Source of the DNA: Krasilnikovia cinnamomea
Lineage (GTDB): Bacteria; Actinomycetota; Actinomycetes; Mycobacteriales; Micromonosporaceae
NCBI RefSeq assembly: GCF_004217545.1
Contig: NZ_SHKY01000001.1
Span: 1-64,000 of the forward strand
Length of the DNA stretch: 64,000 bases
Reading direction: 5' to 3'
Each line of letters opens with the position of its first letter. Within the stretch, counting starts at the first letter, position 1. The notes under the pieces were generated by a model that did not search any database, had not been told where the DNA came from, and saw only the letters and a list, made by a program, of their open reading frames with translations. Below, piece by piece: positions 7,926 to 15,842 of the stretch. The position numbers were made by a program, and so were the translations under genes.

Positions 7926-9637
7926 CGGGTGGCCGAGCGGGGTCGCGCGGCGACCGGCCCGTCCGCGCCGCGCAGGACCAGGGCCCGGTAGCCCGGCACG
8001 GTCGCCAGCAGTTCCCGGTGGCTGCCGCAGGCCAGGACCCGGCCGTCCACCAGGAAAAGTACGACGTCCGCCCGGGCCAGCAGCGCCGCCGACGTGGTGG
8101 CCAGCAGCGTGGTCCGCCCGGCGCGGGCCGCCGCCAGCCGTTGCGCGATGGCGCTCTCGGTGTGCGCGTCCAGGGCGGACGTCGGCTCGACCGCCAGCAG
8201 CACCTCCGGGTCGGCGTACAGGGCCCGGGCGAGCCGGATCCGCTGGCGCTGGCCGCCCGAGAGGTTGCGGCCGCGGTGCTCCACGCGCGCCGCCAGGCCG
8301 TCCGCGACGTCGCGGGCGAGCGCCGTGTCGAGCGCGCGCAGCAGGGCGGCGTCGTCGGGGTCGAAGCGGCCGGCCACGACGTCGTTCAGGGATCCGGCGA
8401 ACAGCTCGGCCTCGTTGTCGGCGACCAGGATGCGCTCGCGCAGCCCGCCGGTGGCGATCCGGTCGAGCCGCACCCCGGCCCAGCTCGCCGCGGTGGGCCC
8501 GAACCGGCCGAGGCGGTCGACCACGGCGACGGCCTCGGCGGGGTGGGCACCGGCCAGCGCGGTGATCCGGCCGGCGGCCACGGTGACGCCGGAGGCGGGG
8601 TCGTGCAGGCTCACCGGGCCGCGCGGGGCGGGTACGGCCGGTGCCACGTCGTGCTCCGGGCGCAGGGCCAGGAAGTCCGCGACGCGGCGGCCCGCGACCA
8701 GCGCCCGGCTGATGTCGGAGCCGCCCTCGATGAGGAACGCCACGGGGACGACGAGCACGGCGGCGTACCCGTACACGGCCACGAGGTCGCCGACCGTGAT
8801 GTCGCCGCGCGCGGCGAGCCGGGCGCCGAGCCATGTGACCACCGCGAGGAACAGGGCGGGCAGGCCCGCACCGAGGGCCTGGATCCAGCTGGTCACCGCA
8901 CCGACCCGGTAACCCTCGTCGCGCAGCAGCCGGGAGTCGCGCCCGTACCGCCGGGCGGTGGCCCGCTGGCCGCCGAGACCGCCGAGGATCCGCAGGCCGC
9001 CGAGGACGTCGACGAGCCGGGCGGCAAGGTCGCCCTGCCGGTCGCGGTAGCGGCTGTCGGCGTGGTGCAGCCGGCCCAGCAGCGGCCCGACCGCCAGGGC
9101 CAGCACCGGCGCCCCGGCCAGCACGACCACCGCCAGCAGCGGCGAGATGCCGGCCAGCAGGGCCGCCACCACGACGTACGCCACCAGGGCCCCGACTCCC
9201 GGGCCGGTGACGGTCAGGGCCTGCGCGAGCACCCACACGTCGCCGATGCCCAGCGTGACGACCTCGCCGGGCGGCAGCCGGCGCGGCAGGGCCGCGCCGA
9301 GCCGGGTCGCGTGCGCCAGCACCTCGCGTACGGTCCGCAGGCCCGCGTCCAGCCGGATCTTCGTCGTGGTGCGGTGCCGCACGATGGCCAGGACGGCGTT
9401 GGCGACGCCGACGGCGAGCAGGGCCGCGGCCCAGCCGGCCAACGCGGCCGGGCGGCGCGGCTGCAGGCCGCGGTCCACGGCCAGCGACAGCAGGTACGGC
9501 GGCAGCGTCAGCCCCACCATCCACGCGGTGCCGACGGCCACCCCGGCCGCGACCCGCGCGCGCTGGCCGCGCACGAGCCACCACAGATAGCGGACCGGTC
9601 CGCGCACGTCTCCCGGCCCCAGACCATCCTCAATCAC
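7922..9637 (-). CDS. ABC exporter subunit lacking Walker A, intact LSGGQ
   Basis: 571 aa TMD-NBD half-transporter. Six membrane segments occupy about residues 25-310. Where Walker A should lie (about 358-372) the sequence reads ITALAGAHPAEAVAVV, with no GxxGxGK[ST] Lys, so this subunit should not bind ATP through its own P-loop. Walker B is LLAVEPTSALD (Asp replaced by Val), but the signature NLSGGQRQR near 457-465 is perfect. It is therefore the signature donor for the partner encoded at 6120-7925. GTG at 9635-9637 has no convincing Shine-Dalgarno; a plausible promoter lies so close that the transcript may be leaderless. An in-frame ATG alternative was not found nearby. Confidence 0.88.
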   Translation of the reverse strand: MIEDGLGPGDVRGPVRYLWWLVRGQRARVAAGVAVGTAWMVGLTLPPYLLSLAVDRGLQPRRPAALAGWAAALLAVGVANAVLAIVRHRTTTKIRLDAGLRTVREVLAHATRLGAALPRRLPPGEVVTLGIGDVWVLAQALTVTGPGVGALVAYVVVAALLAGISPLLAVVVLAGAPVLALAVGPLLGRLHHADSRYRDRQGDLAARLVDVLGGLRILGGLGGQRATARRYGRDSRLLRDEGYRVGAVTSWIQALGAGLPALFLAVVTWLGARLAARGDITVGDLVAVYGYAAVLVVPVAFLIEGGSDISRALVAGRRVADFLALRPEHDVAPAVPAPRGPVSLHDPASGVTVAAGRITALAGAHPAEAVAVVDRLGRFGPTAASWAGVRLDRIATGGLRERILVADNEAELFAGSLNDVVAGRFDPDDAALLRALDTALARDVADGLAARVEHRGRNLSGGQRQRIRLARALYADPEVLLAVEPTSALDAHTESAIAQRLAAARAGRTTLLATTSAALLARADVVLFLVDGRVLACGSHRELLATVPGYRALVLRGADGPVAARPRSATR

Positions 9638-9644
9638 CCGTTGG

Positions 9645-9673
9645 ACGATAAATCAGTGTCTATCGATGTCGAA
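9645..9673 (-). promoter_or_regulatory. Putative promoter of the ABC exporter pair (leaderless)
   Basis: On the minus strand, TTCGAC (9668-9673) and TATCGT (9645-9650) are separated by 17 bp. The GTG start lies 7 nt past the -10 hexamer, which would make the mRNA begin at or next to the start codon and would explain the lack of a Shine-Dalgarno. A CGATA-N10-TATCG dyad (9646-9665) overlaps it and may be an operator. Confidence 0.4.
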
Positions 9674-9746
9674 AGCCCGCCTGCCCGCTGACAGGTCGGC
9701 AGCGACATCCCGGCCTCGGCGGACGGCGCCGGCTGTTAGTCTCGCG

Positions 9747-10682
9747 ATGCCGCAGAACCGCAGCCAGGGAGCCATGCCCGTGACCGACGTGACCTCCGGC
9801 GGCGTCGCGCGGCCGGACCTGGCGCACCCGCGGCGGGTGATCGGCGGCCGTACCTTCGACTTCTCCCGCCGGGTCGCGGTGATGGCGATCGTGAACCGGA
9901 CCCCCGACTCGTTCCACGACCGGGGCGCCACGTTCGCCCTCGACCGGGCGATCGAGGCGGCACGCGCGGCGGCGGCCGCCGGGGCCGACTGGATCGACGT
10001 GGGCGGGGTGCCGTTCGCTCCCGGCCCGGAGGTCACCGCCGAGCAGGAACTGGAGCGGGTGCTGCCGGTGGTGGAGGCCGCCCGCGACCTGGCGGTGGTC
10101 TCGGTGGACACGTTCCGCCCGGAGGTGGCCCGCGCGGTGGTGGCGGCCGGGGCCGGGGTGGTCAACGACACCTCGGGGCTGCGCGATCCCGCGATGGCGG
10201 ACGCGGTCGTCGGCACCGACGCGACGCTGGTGATCACGCACAGCCTGGCGGCGCCCCGGACCCGGTACCCGCGCCCGTCCTACGACGACGTGACCGCCGA
10301 GGTGCTCGACTTCCTGCGCCGCCGGGTCCAGCTGGCGCTCGACCGCGGGGTACGCCCCGAGCAGATCGTCATCGACCCGGGTCACGACCTGAACAAGAAC
10401 ACCTACCACTCGCTGGAGCTGACCCGGCGCCTCGGCGAGCTGACGGCGCTCGGGTACCCGATGCTGGCCGCCGTCAGCAACAAGGACTTCATCGGCGAGA
10501 CGCTGGACGCGGCGCAGCACGACCGGTTGATCGGCACGGTCGCGGCGGTGGTGTTCTGCGTGACCCAGGGCGCCCGGATCGTCCGGGTGCACGACGTGCC
10601 GGCGGCGGTGGACGCGGTCCGGATGACGGAGGCGATGCTGGGTCTGCGGCCGCCCGCGACGGCCCGGCACAACCTCGCCTGA
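9747..10682 (+). CDS. folP2: Dihydropteroate synthase-like protein, FolP2 type
   Basis: 311 aa TIM-barrel pterin-binding protein. It carries MAIVNRTPDSFHDRGATF in place of the canonical NVTPDSFSDGG, plus VDTFRPEVA, NDTSGL, DPGHDLNKNTYHSLEL and SNKDFIGETL. These match the mycobacterial FolP2 branch, which was reported to lack detectable dihydropteroate synthase activity, rather than FolP1. It probably binds a pterin-like ligand, but its reaction is unknown. ATG 9747 and ATG 9774 are both possible starts: 9774 has AGGGAG only 2 nt upstream, and 9747 has a TAGTCT hexamer just upstream and may be leaderless. Single gene, divergent from the ABC exporter; the IS110 insertion lies immediately downstream. 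Confidence 0.85.
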   Translation: MPQNRSQGAMPVTDVTSGGVARPDLAHPRRVIGGRTFDFSRRVAVMAIVNRTPDSFHDRGATFALDRAIEAARAAAAAGADWIDVGGVPFAPGPEVTAEQELERVLPVVEAARDLAVVSVDTFRPEVARAVVAAGAGVVNDTSGLRDPAMADAVVGTDATLVITHSLAAPRTRYPRPSYDDVTAEVLDFLRRRVQLALDRGVRPEQIVIDPGHDLNKNTYHSLELTRRLGELTALGYPMLAAVSNKDFIGETLDAAQHDRLIGTVAAVVFCVTQGARIVRVHDVPAAVDAVRMTEAMLGLRPPATARHNLA

Positions 10683-10790
10683 CCCGATCTCCGCTCATCT
10701 GACCGGTAAATGACCTGTACCACGGCGGTTCTTGCGCACAGGGACCTGGCCGGGTGCCGATGGGTCGACCCGGGCGTGGGTGGTGCGTGG

Positions 10791-12122
10791 TCAGGCTGTG
10801 GGTTGCAGGGTGACGGTGTGGCCGAGGGCTTCGAGCTGCCGGATCAGGCTGTTGGTCTTGCGGGCGGTGTTGACGCGGCGGTCGTAGAAGTCCGCGCCGA
10901 GGTCGTGGAAGCGGGCGGCCGGGTCGGCGAGTAGGTGCCAGACGATGACGAGGATGGACCGGGCGACAGCGACCAGGGCTTTGCCTTTGCCGCGGCGTTT
11001 GACCAGCCGCCGGTAGCGTTCGGACAGGAATGTGTTCTTGCCGCGGGCCGCTGCGGCGGCGACCATGCCGAGGGCTCCCTTGAGGTAGGGGTTGCCTTTG
11101 CCGGTCTTGCCCGCGCTCAGGCTGGTCCCGGACTGGATGGTGCGCGGGCACAGCTTCGCCCAGGACACCAGGTGCGCCGCGGTGGGGAACCGGGTCATGT
11201 CCAGCCCGACTTCCGCGATGATCAGCTGGGCCGAGCCGGTGCCGATCCCCGGGATCTCGGCCAGGCGCCCTCGGGCGTGCAGCGTTGCCGCAGCGTCGCT
11301 GTCACTGCCGGGGGGCGCTGGGGGCGAGGGCGGGTCGACGTGGTCGAGCAGCTGCCCGATCCGGTCGGTGAGCTTAGCGATCTCGGTGTCGAGCCGGTCG
11401 ATCTGGTCGAGCAGGATCCGGGCCAGCTCGCCGTGGTGGTCGTCGAACCGGCCGGTGAGTGCCTCGACCAGCGCGGGGTGCTTGCCGCGCAGTCGACCCC
11501 GGGCCAGATCAGCCAGGGCGTGGGGGTCGCGCTGACCGGCGATGAGGGCTTCGACCATGTCCCGGGTGGACATCGTGCGCACTGTGGACGCCACCGAGGT
11601 GACCTTGATCAGGGCGTCTTCGAGGAGTTTCTCCAGCCGCGACCAGTACCGGGTCCGGTCGCGCACCAGATCCACCCGCATCCGGGTGTAGTCCCGCAGC
11701 ACCCGGATCTCGGCCGGGGGCACGAACGACGGGCGTAGCAGGCCCTTCTCGGTGAGCTTGGCCAGCCACACCGCGTCCAGCTTGTCGGTCTTCGGCCGGC
11801 CGGGCACGTTCTTGACGTCGCGGGCGTTGACCAACTGCACGTCCAGCCCGGCGGCTTCCAGCAGGTAGAACCAGATCCGCCAGTAGTCCGACGTGCTCTC
11901 CACGGTGGCCTTCTGCACCCCGGCGGCCACCAGGGCGGCGGCGAGGTCACTGATCGCGTTCGTGGTCGCCGGCACCTGCCAGACCCGGCTGCTACGCCGC
12001 CCGCTGGGGCCGGGCAGCCGGGTGCAGACCATCCCGGACTCCTTGGCCACATCGATCGCGCACACCCGCGCCAAAACCTCCTCACACTCGGCGTCCGGGA
12101 TCTCCTCAGGAAACGCGCGCAT
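10791..12122 (-). CDS. IS110-family transposase (DEDD/Ser type)
   Basis: 443 aa, apparently intact. The N-terminal RuvC-like DEDD domain shows the first Asp in CAIDVAKE (about residue 24), Glu in VESTSDYW (about 95), and Asp residues in RPKTDKLDAVWLAKL (about 130-140). The C-terminal Transposase_20 domain has IPGIGTGSAQLIIAEVG, the LVSWAKLCP segment with the family's serine, and GNPYLKGAL. These enzymes recombine donor and target through a bridge RNA made from the element's non-coding end. ATG at 12120-12122 is preceded by a strong GGGAGGT site. The C-terminal tail (FYDRR onwards) is somewhat longer than in the smallest family members. No frameshift is seen, so the element could be active. 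Confidence 0.95.
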   Translation of the reverse strand: MRAFPEEIPDAECEEVLARVCAIDVAKESGMVCTRLPGPSGRRSSRVWQVPATTNAISDLAAALVAAGVQKATVESTSDYWRIWFYLLEAAGLDVQLVNARDVKNVPGRPKTDKLDAVWLAKLTEKGLLRPSFVPPAEIRVLRDYTRMRVDLVRDRTRYWSRLEKLLEDALIKVTSVASTVRTMSTRDMVEALIAGQRDPHALADLARGRLRGKHPALVEALTGRFDDHHGELARILLDQIDRLDTEIAKLTDRIGQLLDHVDPPSPPAPPGSDSDAAATLHARGRLAEIPGIGTGSAQLIIAEVGLDMTRFPTAAHLVSWAKLCPRTIQSGTSLSAGKTGKGNPYLKGALGMVAAAAARGKNTFLSERYRRLVKRRGKGKALVAVARSILVIVWHLLADPAARFHDLGADFYDRRVNTARKTNSLIRQLEALGHTVTLQPTA

Positions 12123-12330
12123 CTCGGGTTACCTCCCTTCCCCCCGTGATCGACCCACCGTTGACAGGGCGGCCGCCCGGGGGCCTCGGTCGGGAACCGA
12201 AAATCTGACCGGCGTGCTCGAAGCAACACTGCGTGACCCGTCAAGGTCCGGGGCCCCGGCGCCAAACTTGTTAACGACCTCACCAGATCAAGATCACGCG
12301 GCGTCGGCGGGCGACCTACCCACCATTTTC
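12123..12330 (-). ncRNA. Candidate bridge RNA region of the IS110 element
   Basis: Non-coding stretch immediately 5' of the transposase, where IS110-group elements encode their bridge RNA. It contains several short strong hairpins: GGGCGGCCGCCC at 12167-12178, TCGGT/ACCGA at 12186-12190 and 12196-12200, and CCGGGGCCCCGG at 12248-12259. The location and structure are consistent with a guide RNA. Its limits, its loops and any match to the flanking target were not determined. Confidence 0.4.
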
Positions 12331-12507
12331 ACGCCTGCGAGGCGTCCGAAGAGACCGGGAAACTTGTTTCACATGGGGTCCCGGTGTTGCGTTTTGATGA
12401 CATTCGCTGAACGATTGTCGTCGATCCGCCATCCCCCTCGCGGCGGTGCCGAAGGAGTCCCCCGTGTCCACTCCCCCCGCGACCGCGGCGTACGCCGGGT
12501 AGACCGG

Positions 12508-12537
12508 CGCGCGCCGCGACCATCGACGCGGCGCGCG
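12508..12537 (-). terminator. Terminator hairpin of the secreted propeller gene
   Basis: Perfect 11-bp GC stem, CGCGCGCCGCG (12508-12518) with CGCGGCGCGCG (12527-12537), around an 8-nt loop. It lies 60 bp past the stop of the gene at 12597-14450. There is no U-tract, which is usual in actinobacteria. The rest of 12331-12596 shows no gene. Confidence 0.65.
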
Positions 12538-12596
12538 TCCCTCCGCCCCGGCGGCCGGCGACCGTCCCCCACGGCCGCCGGGGCCCTGCGCGTCAC

Positions 12597-14450
12597 TCAG
12601 CCGATGCTGATCCAGACGTCGTCGAGATACCCGTGGTACTGGTCGTTGTTGACGGCCAGTCCCTTGCCACCCATCCGCAGTGGCTGGGTGGTGACCACCG
12701 ACAGGGTGACCGGCAGGATGGCGGCGCCGCGCTGCACGTCGTCGACCCGGATGGTCAGCGAGGTGCCGACGCGCCGGCATTCCAGGGTGTGCCAGCCGCC
12801 GTCCGAGATGGACAGGGCGCTCTTGGCCACGTACAGCGTGGTCGAGTTCTGGTCGCTCATGACGCAGCTGGGCTTGCCGGAGGCGCCGTCCACCTGCAGC
12901 TTGTACTGCCCGCCCGAGGTCGAGTAGCCCTTCTGCACGATGTTCTCGCCCGACGAGGTCTCGGTGGCGGACAGCCGCACGGCCGCCCCGAAGCGCAGGT
13001 TCCGCGTACCCGGGTTCAGGTCGGCGGAGTCCGCAGCCTGCAGGTTGAGCCGCCCGCAGGTCGCCGCGACGGCGCACTTCGGCGGGAACAGGACGGCCTG
13101 GCCGGTGCCGTGCGCGACGAGGGTGGCCTTGGCCCCGTTGGTGGCGAACGCCTTGAGCAGGTGCCCGTTGCCGGAACCGTCGTCGAACGTGCCGTCGGCG
13201 ACCGTCGAGTCGAAGTTGTACGACGCGACGAACGGCGACGGTGGCGCGGGCGGCCCCGCCGAGCGTGCCGTCGGATCGACGAACGCGGCGTAGCGCTTCT
13301 GGGTGATGCCGTTGACCAGGGTGAAGTCGCCGCCGACCGAGACGATGCCCAGGCCCTCCGAGCTGGTCATCACCCGGACACCGACGACGCCGTTGGCCTG
13401 CGGCGCCCACGGCAGCAGGTTTCCCTGACCGTCGATCGCGGCCAGCTTGACCCGTGGGATCGAGCCGTCGGTGCAGACGCCCTGGGCTCCGTTGTTCGTG
13501 GTGGTGCAGGCGTTGTCGAAGTGCCCGCCCACGTACGTGTTGCCGCCGAACACGGTGAGCGCCTGGATGTCGCCGTCGAAGACGCGGGTCCAGCGGGTCG
13601 CGCCCGCGAAGGTGTAGGCGAGGGTGCGCCCGCCCTTGCCGCCGAGCGCGGCGTACACCCCGGTGGCGTCGGTGGCGAGCGCGAAGACCTGCGAGACGGG
13701 CTTGGGCTTGAAGGCCGCGTCGAGCACGCCGGTGACCGGGTCCACCGCGGTCAGCCGCAGGGTGGAGGGGACGTTGTTGGTGCGGTGGAAGCGCCCGCCG
13801 AGGTAGACCTTGTTGTTCGCGACCGCGAGCGCGTTGACGGCGTCGTCCGTCGTCGGGGCCCACCCCGTGTCCAGCGCGCCCGTGGCGGTGCTGAACGCGG
13901 CCAGGTTGGCCCGGGCGACGCCGTCCACTCCGGTGATCCGGCCACCCATGTAGAGGCGCCCACCGGCGACCGCCAGCGCGTTGGGCTGGCCGAGGATGCC
14001 GTGTTTGAGGGCCGTGGGCACGCCGGTCGTCGGGTCCAGACCGGCCAGCGAGTCACGGTTCTGGCCGCCGATGACGCCGAAGTCTCCGGCCGCGTACATG
14101 ATCGTGCCGTCGGTGGCGAGGGCCCGGACGGTCTTGTCGGCGCCGGGGTTCCACGGCAGCAGCGCCCCGGTCCGCCCGTCGAAGGCGGCGAGCCGGTTGC
14201 GGACGACGGCCTTGCCGGCCACCACGGCCTTGGTGAACGCGCCGCCCACGTACACGGTGTCGCCGCGGTAGGCGATCGCGAAGACGGAGCCGTTGAAGCT
14301 GGGGGATGTGGACGGGGTGCTGTCCACGACCGCCGCGATCGCCACGCTGCCGGCCGCCATGAGGCCGAGCGAGACCGCGCCGACCAGGATCCGGCGCGCT
14401 GATGATTTCAGTCGAATTCGGTTGCTGCGCACATCGGGAACTAACGGCAC
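12597..14450 (-). CDS. Secreted delta-60-type beta-propeller protein with C-terminal LamG-like domain
   Basis: 617 aa. Signal peptide: basic RIRLKSSARR, then a hydrophobic stretch ending near AIAAVVDS (about residue 42). Residues about 50-400 are repeated propeller blades of the form VYVGGAF, AAGDF, LYMGGRI, VYLGGRF, TYVGGHF, each followed by a LAAFD-type strand; this is the DUF5122/delta-60 pattern. Residues about 410-617 look like a concanavalin/LamG sandwich (YNFDS, HTLECRRVG, RVDDVQRG, YLDDVWISIG), probably carbohydrate- or surface-binding. GTG at 14448-14450 has CCGGAG upstream; GTG 14432 is an alternative. With the longer start, codon 3 is TTA, the rare leucine codon read by bldA-type tRNA. 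No enzyme motif seen. Confidence 0.85.
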   Translation of the reverse strand: MPLVPDVRSNRIRLKSSARRILVGAVSLGLMAAGSVAIAAVVDSTPSTSPSFNGSVFAIAYRGDTVYVGGAFTKAVVAGKAVVRNRLAAFDGRTGALLPWNPGADKTVRALATDGTIMYAAGDFGVIGGQNRDSLAGLDPTTGVPTALKHGILGQPNALAVAGGRLYMGGRITGVDGVARANLAAFSTATGALDTGWAPTTDDAVNALAVANNKVYLGGRFHRTNNVPSTLRLTAVDPVTGVLDAAFKPKPVSQVFALATDATGVYAALGGKGGRTLAYTFAGATRWTRVFDGDIQALTVFGGNTYVGGHFDNACTTTNNGAQGVCTDGSIPRVKLAAIDGQGNLLPWAPQANGVVGVRVMTSSEGLGIVSVGGDFTLVNGITQKRYAAFVDPTARSAGPPAPPSPFVASYNFDSTVADGTFDDGSGNGHLLKAFATNGAKATLVAHGTGQAVLFPPKCAVAATCGRLNLQAADSADLNPGTRNLRFGAAVRLSATETSSGENIVQKGYSTSGGQYKLQVDGASGKPSCVMSDQNSTTLYVAKSALSISDGGWHTLECRRVGTSLTIRVDDVQRGAAILPVTLSVVTTQPLRMGGKGLAVNNDQYHGYLDDVWISIG

Positions 14451-14721
14451 GGGGCTCCGGAGGACGCGAGCACCGTCGCCGTGATCGCCCCGCAGGGCTG
14501 GGCGCCCGCGCAGATCACCCGTCCGGGGGTAATCCGGACGGCCAGGCCGGTGCCGCTGAACGGGGTGATAATGCCGGACGCCCGAGGCGCCGCGGGTGTG
14601 GAACGGCGCTCCGCCGCGACCCGGCAGTGACCCGACCTCGCTCGGGCACCGCCGGATCGGCCTGGTCGCCGGGCCCCGGCACCTGCTGTGCAGCCGAACT
14701 GGTCGTGCGCGAGAGCACCGC
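14451..14721 (-). other. 271-bp leader region upstream of the propeller gene
   Basis: No gene is supported here. On the minus strand, a GTGATC...GATCAC pair encloses GC-rich inner stems within about 14480-14525, about 40-70 nt upstream of the GTG. This could be a structured 5' UTR, but it matches no riboswitch that I recognise. Confidence 0.25.
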
Positions 14722-15759
14722 CTAGAGCTGGCTCTCCAGGGTCGCCACCCCGTCGAGGGCCGCGGCAGCGGGGATGCGGTCCCGCGCGGCGGTGTCGCCG
14801 TACAGCGCCCAGCGCAGGAACTCCGTGCTGGTCCCGGCGGTCGGCGCCAGGTCGCCGGGCTCCGTGACGTGGCCGCCGTCGGTGATCGACAGCATCGCCC
14901 GCGACCACGGGGTCGCCTCGAAGACCGTGTGCCCGGCCTGCCAGGTCACCGTCTTGTCGTGGCGGCCGTGCACGTACAGCATCGCGGCGGGCGGGCCGGC
15001 GAACGGCTGGCCCCGGAAGTCCGTACCGGCGAACACGACCCCCGCCTTCAGGCGGGGGTCACGGACCGCGCTGAACAGCCCCACCGTCGTGATGCCCCCA
15101 CCCGAGTGCCCGGCGGCACCCAGCCGTTCCGGGTCGATGATCGCGCGCAGCGGATCGCCCATGCCCAGCAGCTGATCCAGCAGGAACGACGCGTCCGCGG
15201 GCTGGTTGACGATGTCGGTCGGCTGGAAGTCCCGCACCCCGTACGAGGTGTGCGGGTAGGCGGGCCCGGCGACCACGAACCCGGCCTGCGCCCAGCGGGA
15301 CAGGATGTCGGCGTACGCCTCGGGCGTGGAGGTCAGGCCGTGGCTGAACAGCACCAGCGGGAACAACCGGCCCGCGGCGGGCTCGGCGTCGACCACCGGC
15401 GTGGGACTGCCCGGCGTGCCCGACGCCGGATACCACACCCGGGTCGGCAGCGGCCGGTCACCGCGGGTGAACGACATGTCACGCCGGCCCACCGCGTACG
15501 CCTGGGCGGGCGCGCTGCCGGTCGGCGGCGTGTACGGCGTGACCTCGCGCGGCGCCAGCGACGACGCCGTGGTCGAGGCGAGGATCGGCTCGGCCGAGGC
15601 CGGCACGGGGGGCGGGCTGCCGGGGGTGGCGGTCGGCGCGACCGTGCCGGAGCCCGTGGTCGCCGTCGAGCCCCCGTTCGAGCAGGCGGACACGCCGCCC
15701 GCTCCGGCGGCAGCGGCCAGCACTCCGAGCAGCAGATTCCGTCGTCGCATGGTGCCCAT
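14722..15759 (-). CDS. Lipoprotein alpha/beta hydrolase (PAF-acetylhydrolase/chlorophyllase-like)
   Basis: 345 aa. The N-terminus MRRRNLLLG resembles a twin-arginine signal and ends in the lipobox GVSAC (Cys about residue 26), followed by a Ser/Thr/Pro/Gly linker; it is therefore probably a surface lipoprotein. The hydrolase domain shows the oxyanion segment FSHGLTSTPEAY, the nucleophile elbow GHSGGG (Ser about 215), an Asp in VFAGTDF or nearby, and the GxxH-type YVHGRHDK with late His in GGHVTEP. The overall pattern resembles the PAF-acetylhydrolase/dienelactone hydrolase group; the substrate is unknown. ATG at 15757-15759 and ATG at 15748-15750 both fit; the second starts directly at the RRR. 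No clear Shine-Dalgarno. Confidence 0.85.
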   Translation of the reverse strand: MGTMRRRNLLLGVLAAAAGAGGVSACSNGGSTATTGSGTVAPTATPGSPPPVPASAEPILASTTASSLAPREVTPYTPPTGSAPAQAYAVGRRDMSFTRGDRPLPTRVWYPASGTPGSPTPVVDAEPAAGRLFPLVLFSHGLTSTPEAYADILSRWAQAGFVVAGPAYPHTSYGVRDFQPTDIVNQPADASFLLDQLLGMGDPLRAIIDPERLGAAGHSGGGITTVGLFSAVRDPRLKAGVVFAGTDFRGQPFAGPPAAMLYVHGRHDKTVTWQAGHTVFEATPWSRAMLSITDGGHVTEPGDLAPTAGTSTEFLRWALYGDTAARDRIPAAAALDGVATLESQL

Positions 15760-15842
15760 TGTCCGGACCGTAGCTGGGAGGAACCTGCCCGTGCTGCGAG
15801 GGCTGAATCACATCCTGGCGGTCCGGCACTAGGCTGAGCCCC

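Larger units (their letters stand above)
10683..12400 (-). mobile_element. IS110-family insertion sequence (ends not resolved)
   Basis: The element consists of the transposase gene at 10791-12122 plus non-coding ends on both sides. IS110 elements lack inverted terminal repeats, so the ends cannot be fixed by eye; the coordinates are outer limits. A 10-bp direct repeat, ATCTGACCGG, occurs at 10697-10706 (3' of the transposase) and 12203-12212 (5' of it), and could mark related end or core sequences. It sits between folP2 and the secreted protein gene at 12597 and disrupts neither. Confidence 0.7.

Noticed and set aside
9747-10682. Housekeeping dihydropteroate synthase FolP1
   Set aside because: Motifs such as NRTPDSF, DPGHDLNKNTYH and SNKDFIGETL fit the FolP2 branch, and no folate genes are adjacent.
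14441-14908. 155-aa minus-strand open frame upstream of the propeller gene
   Set aside because: Overlaps the well-supported lipoprotein hydrolase gene in another frame and has no ribosome site or domain.
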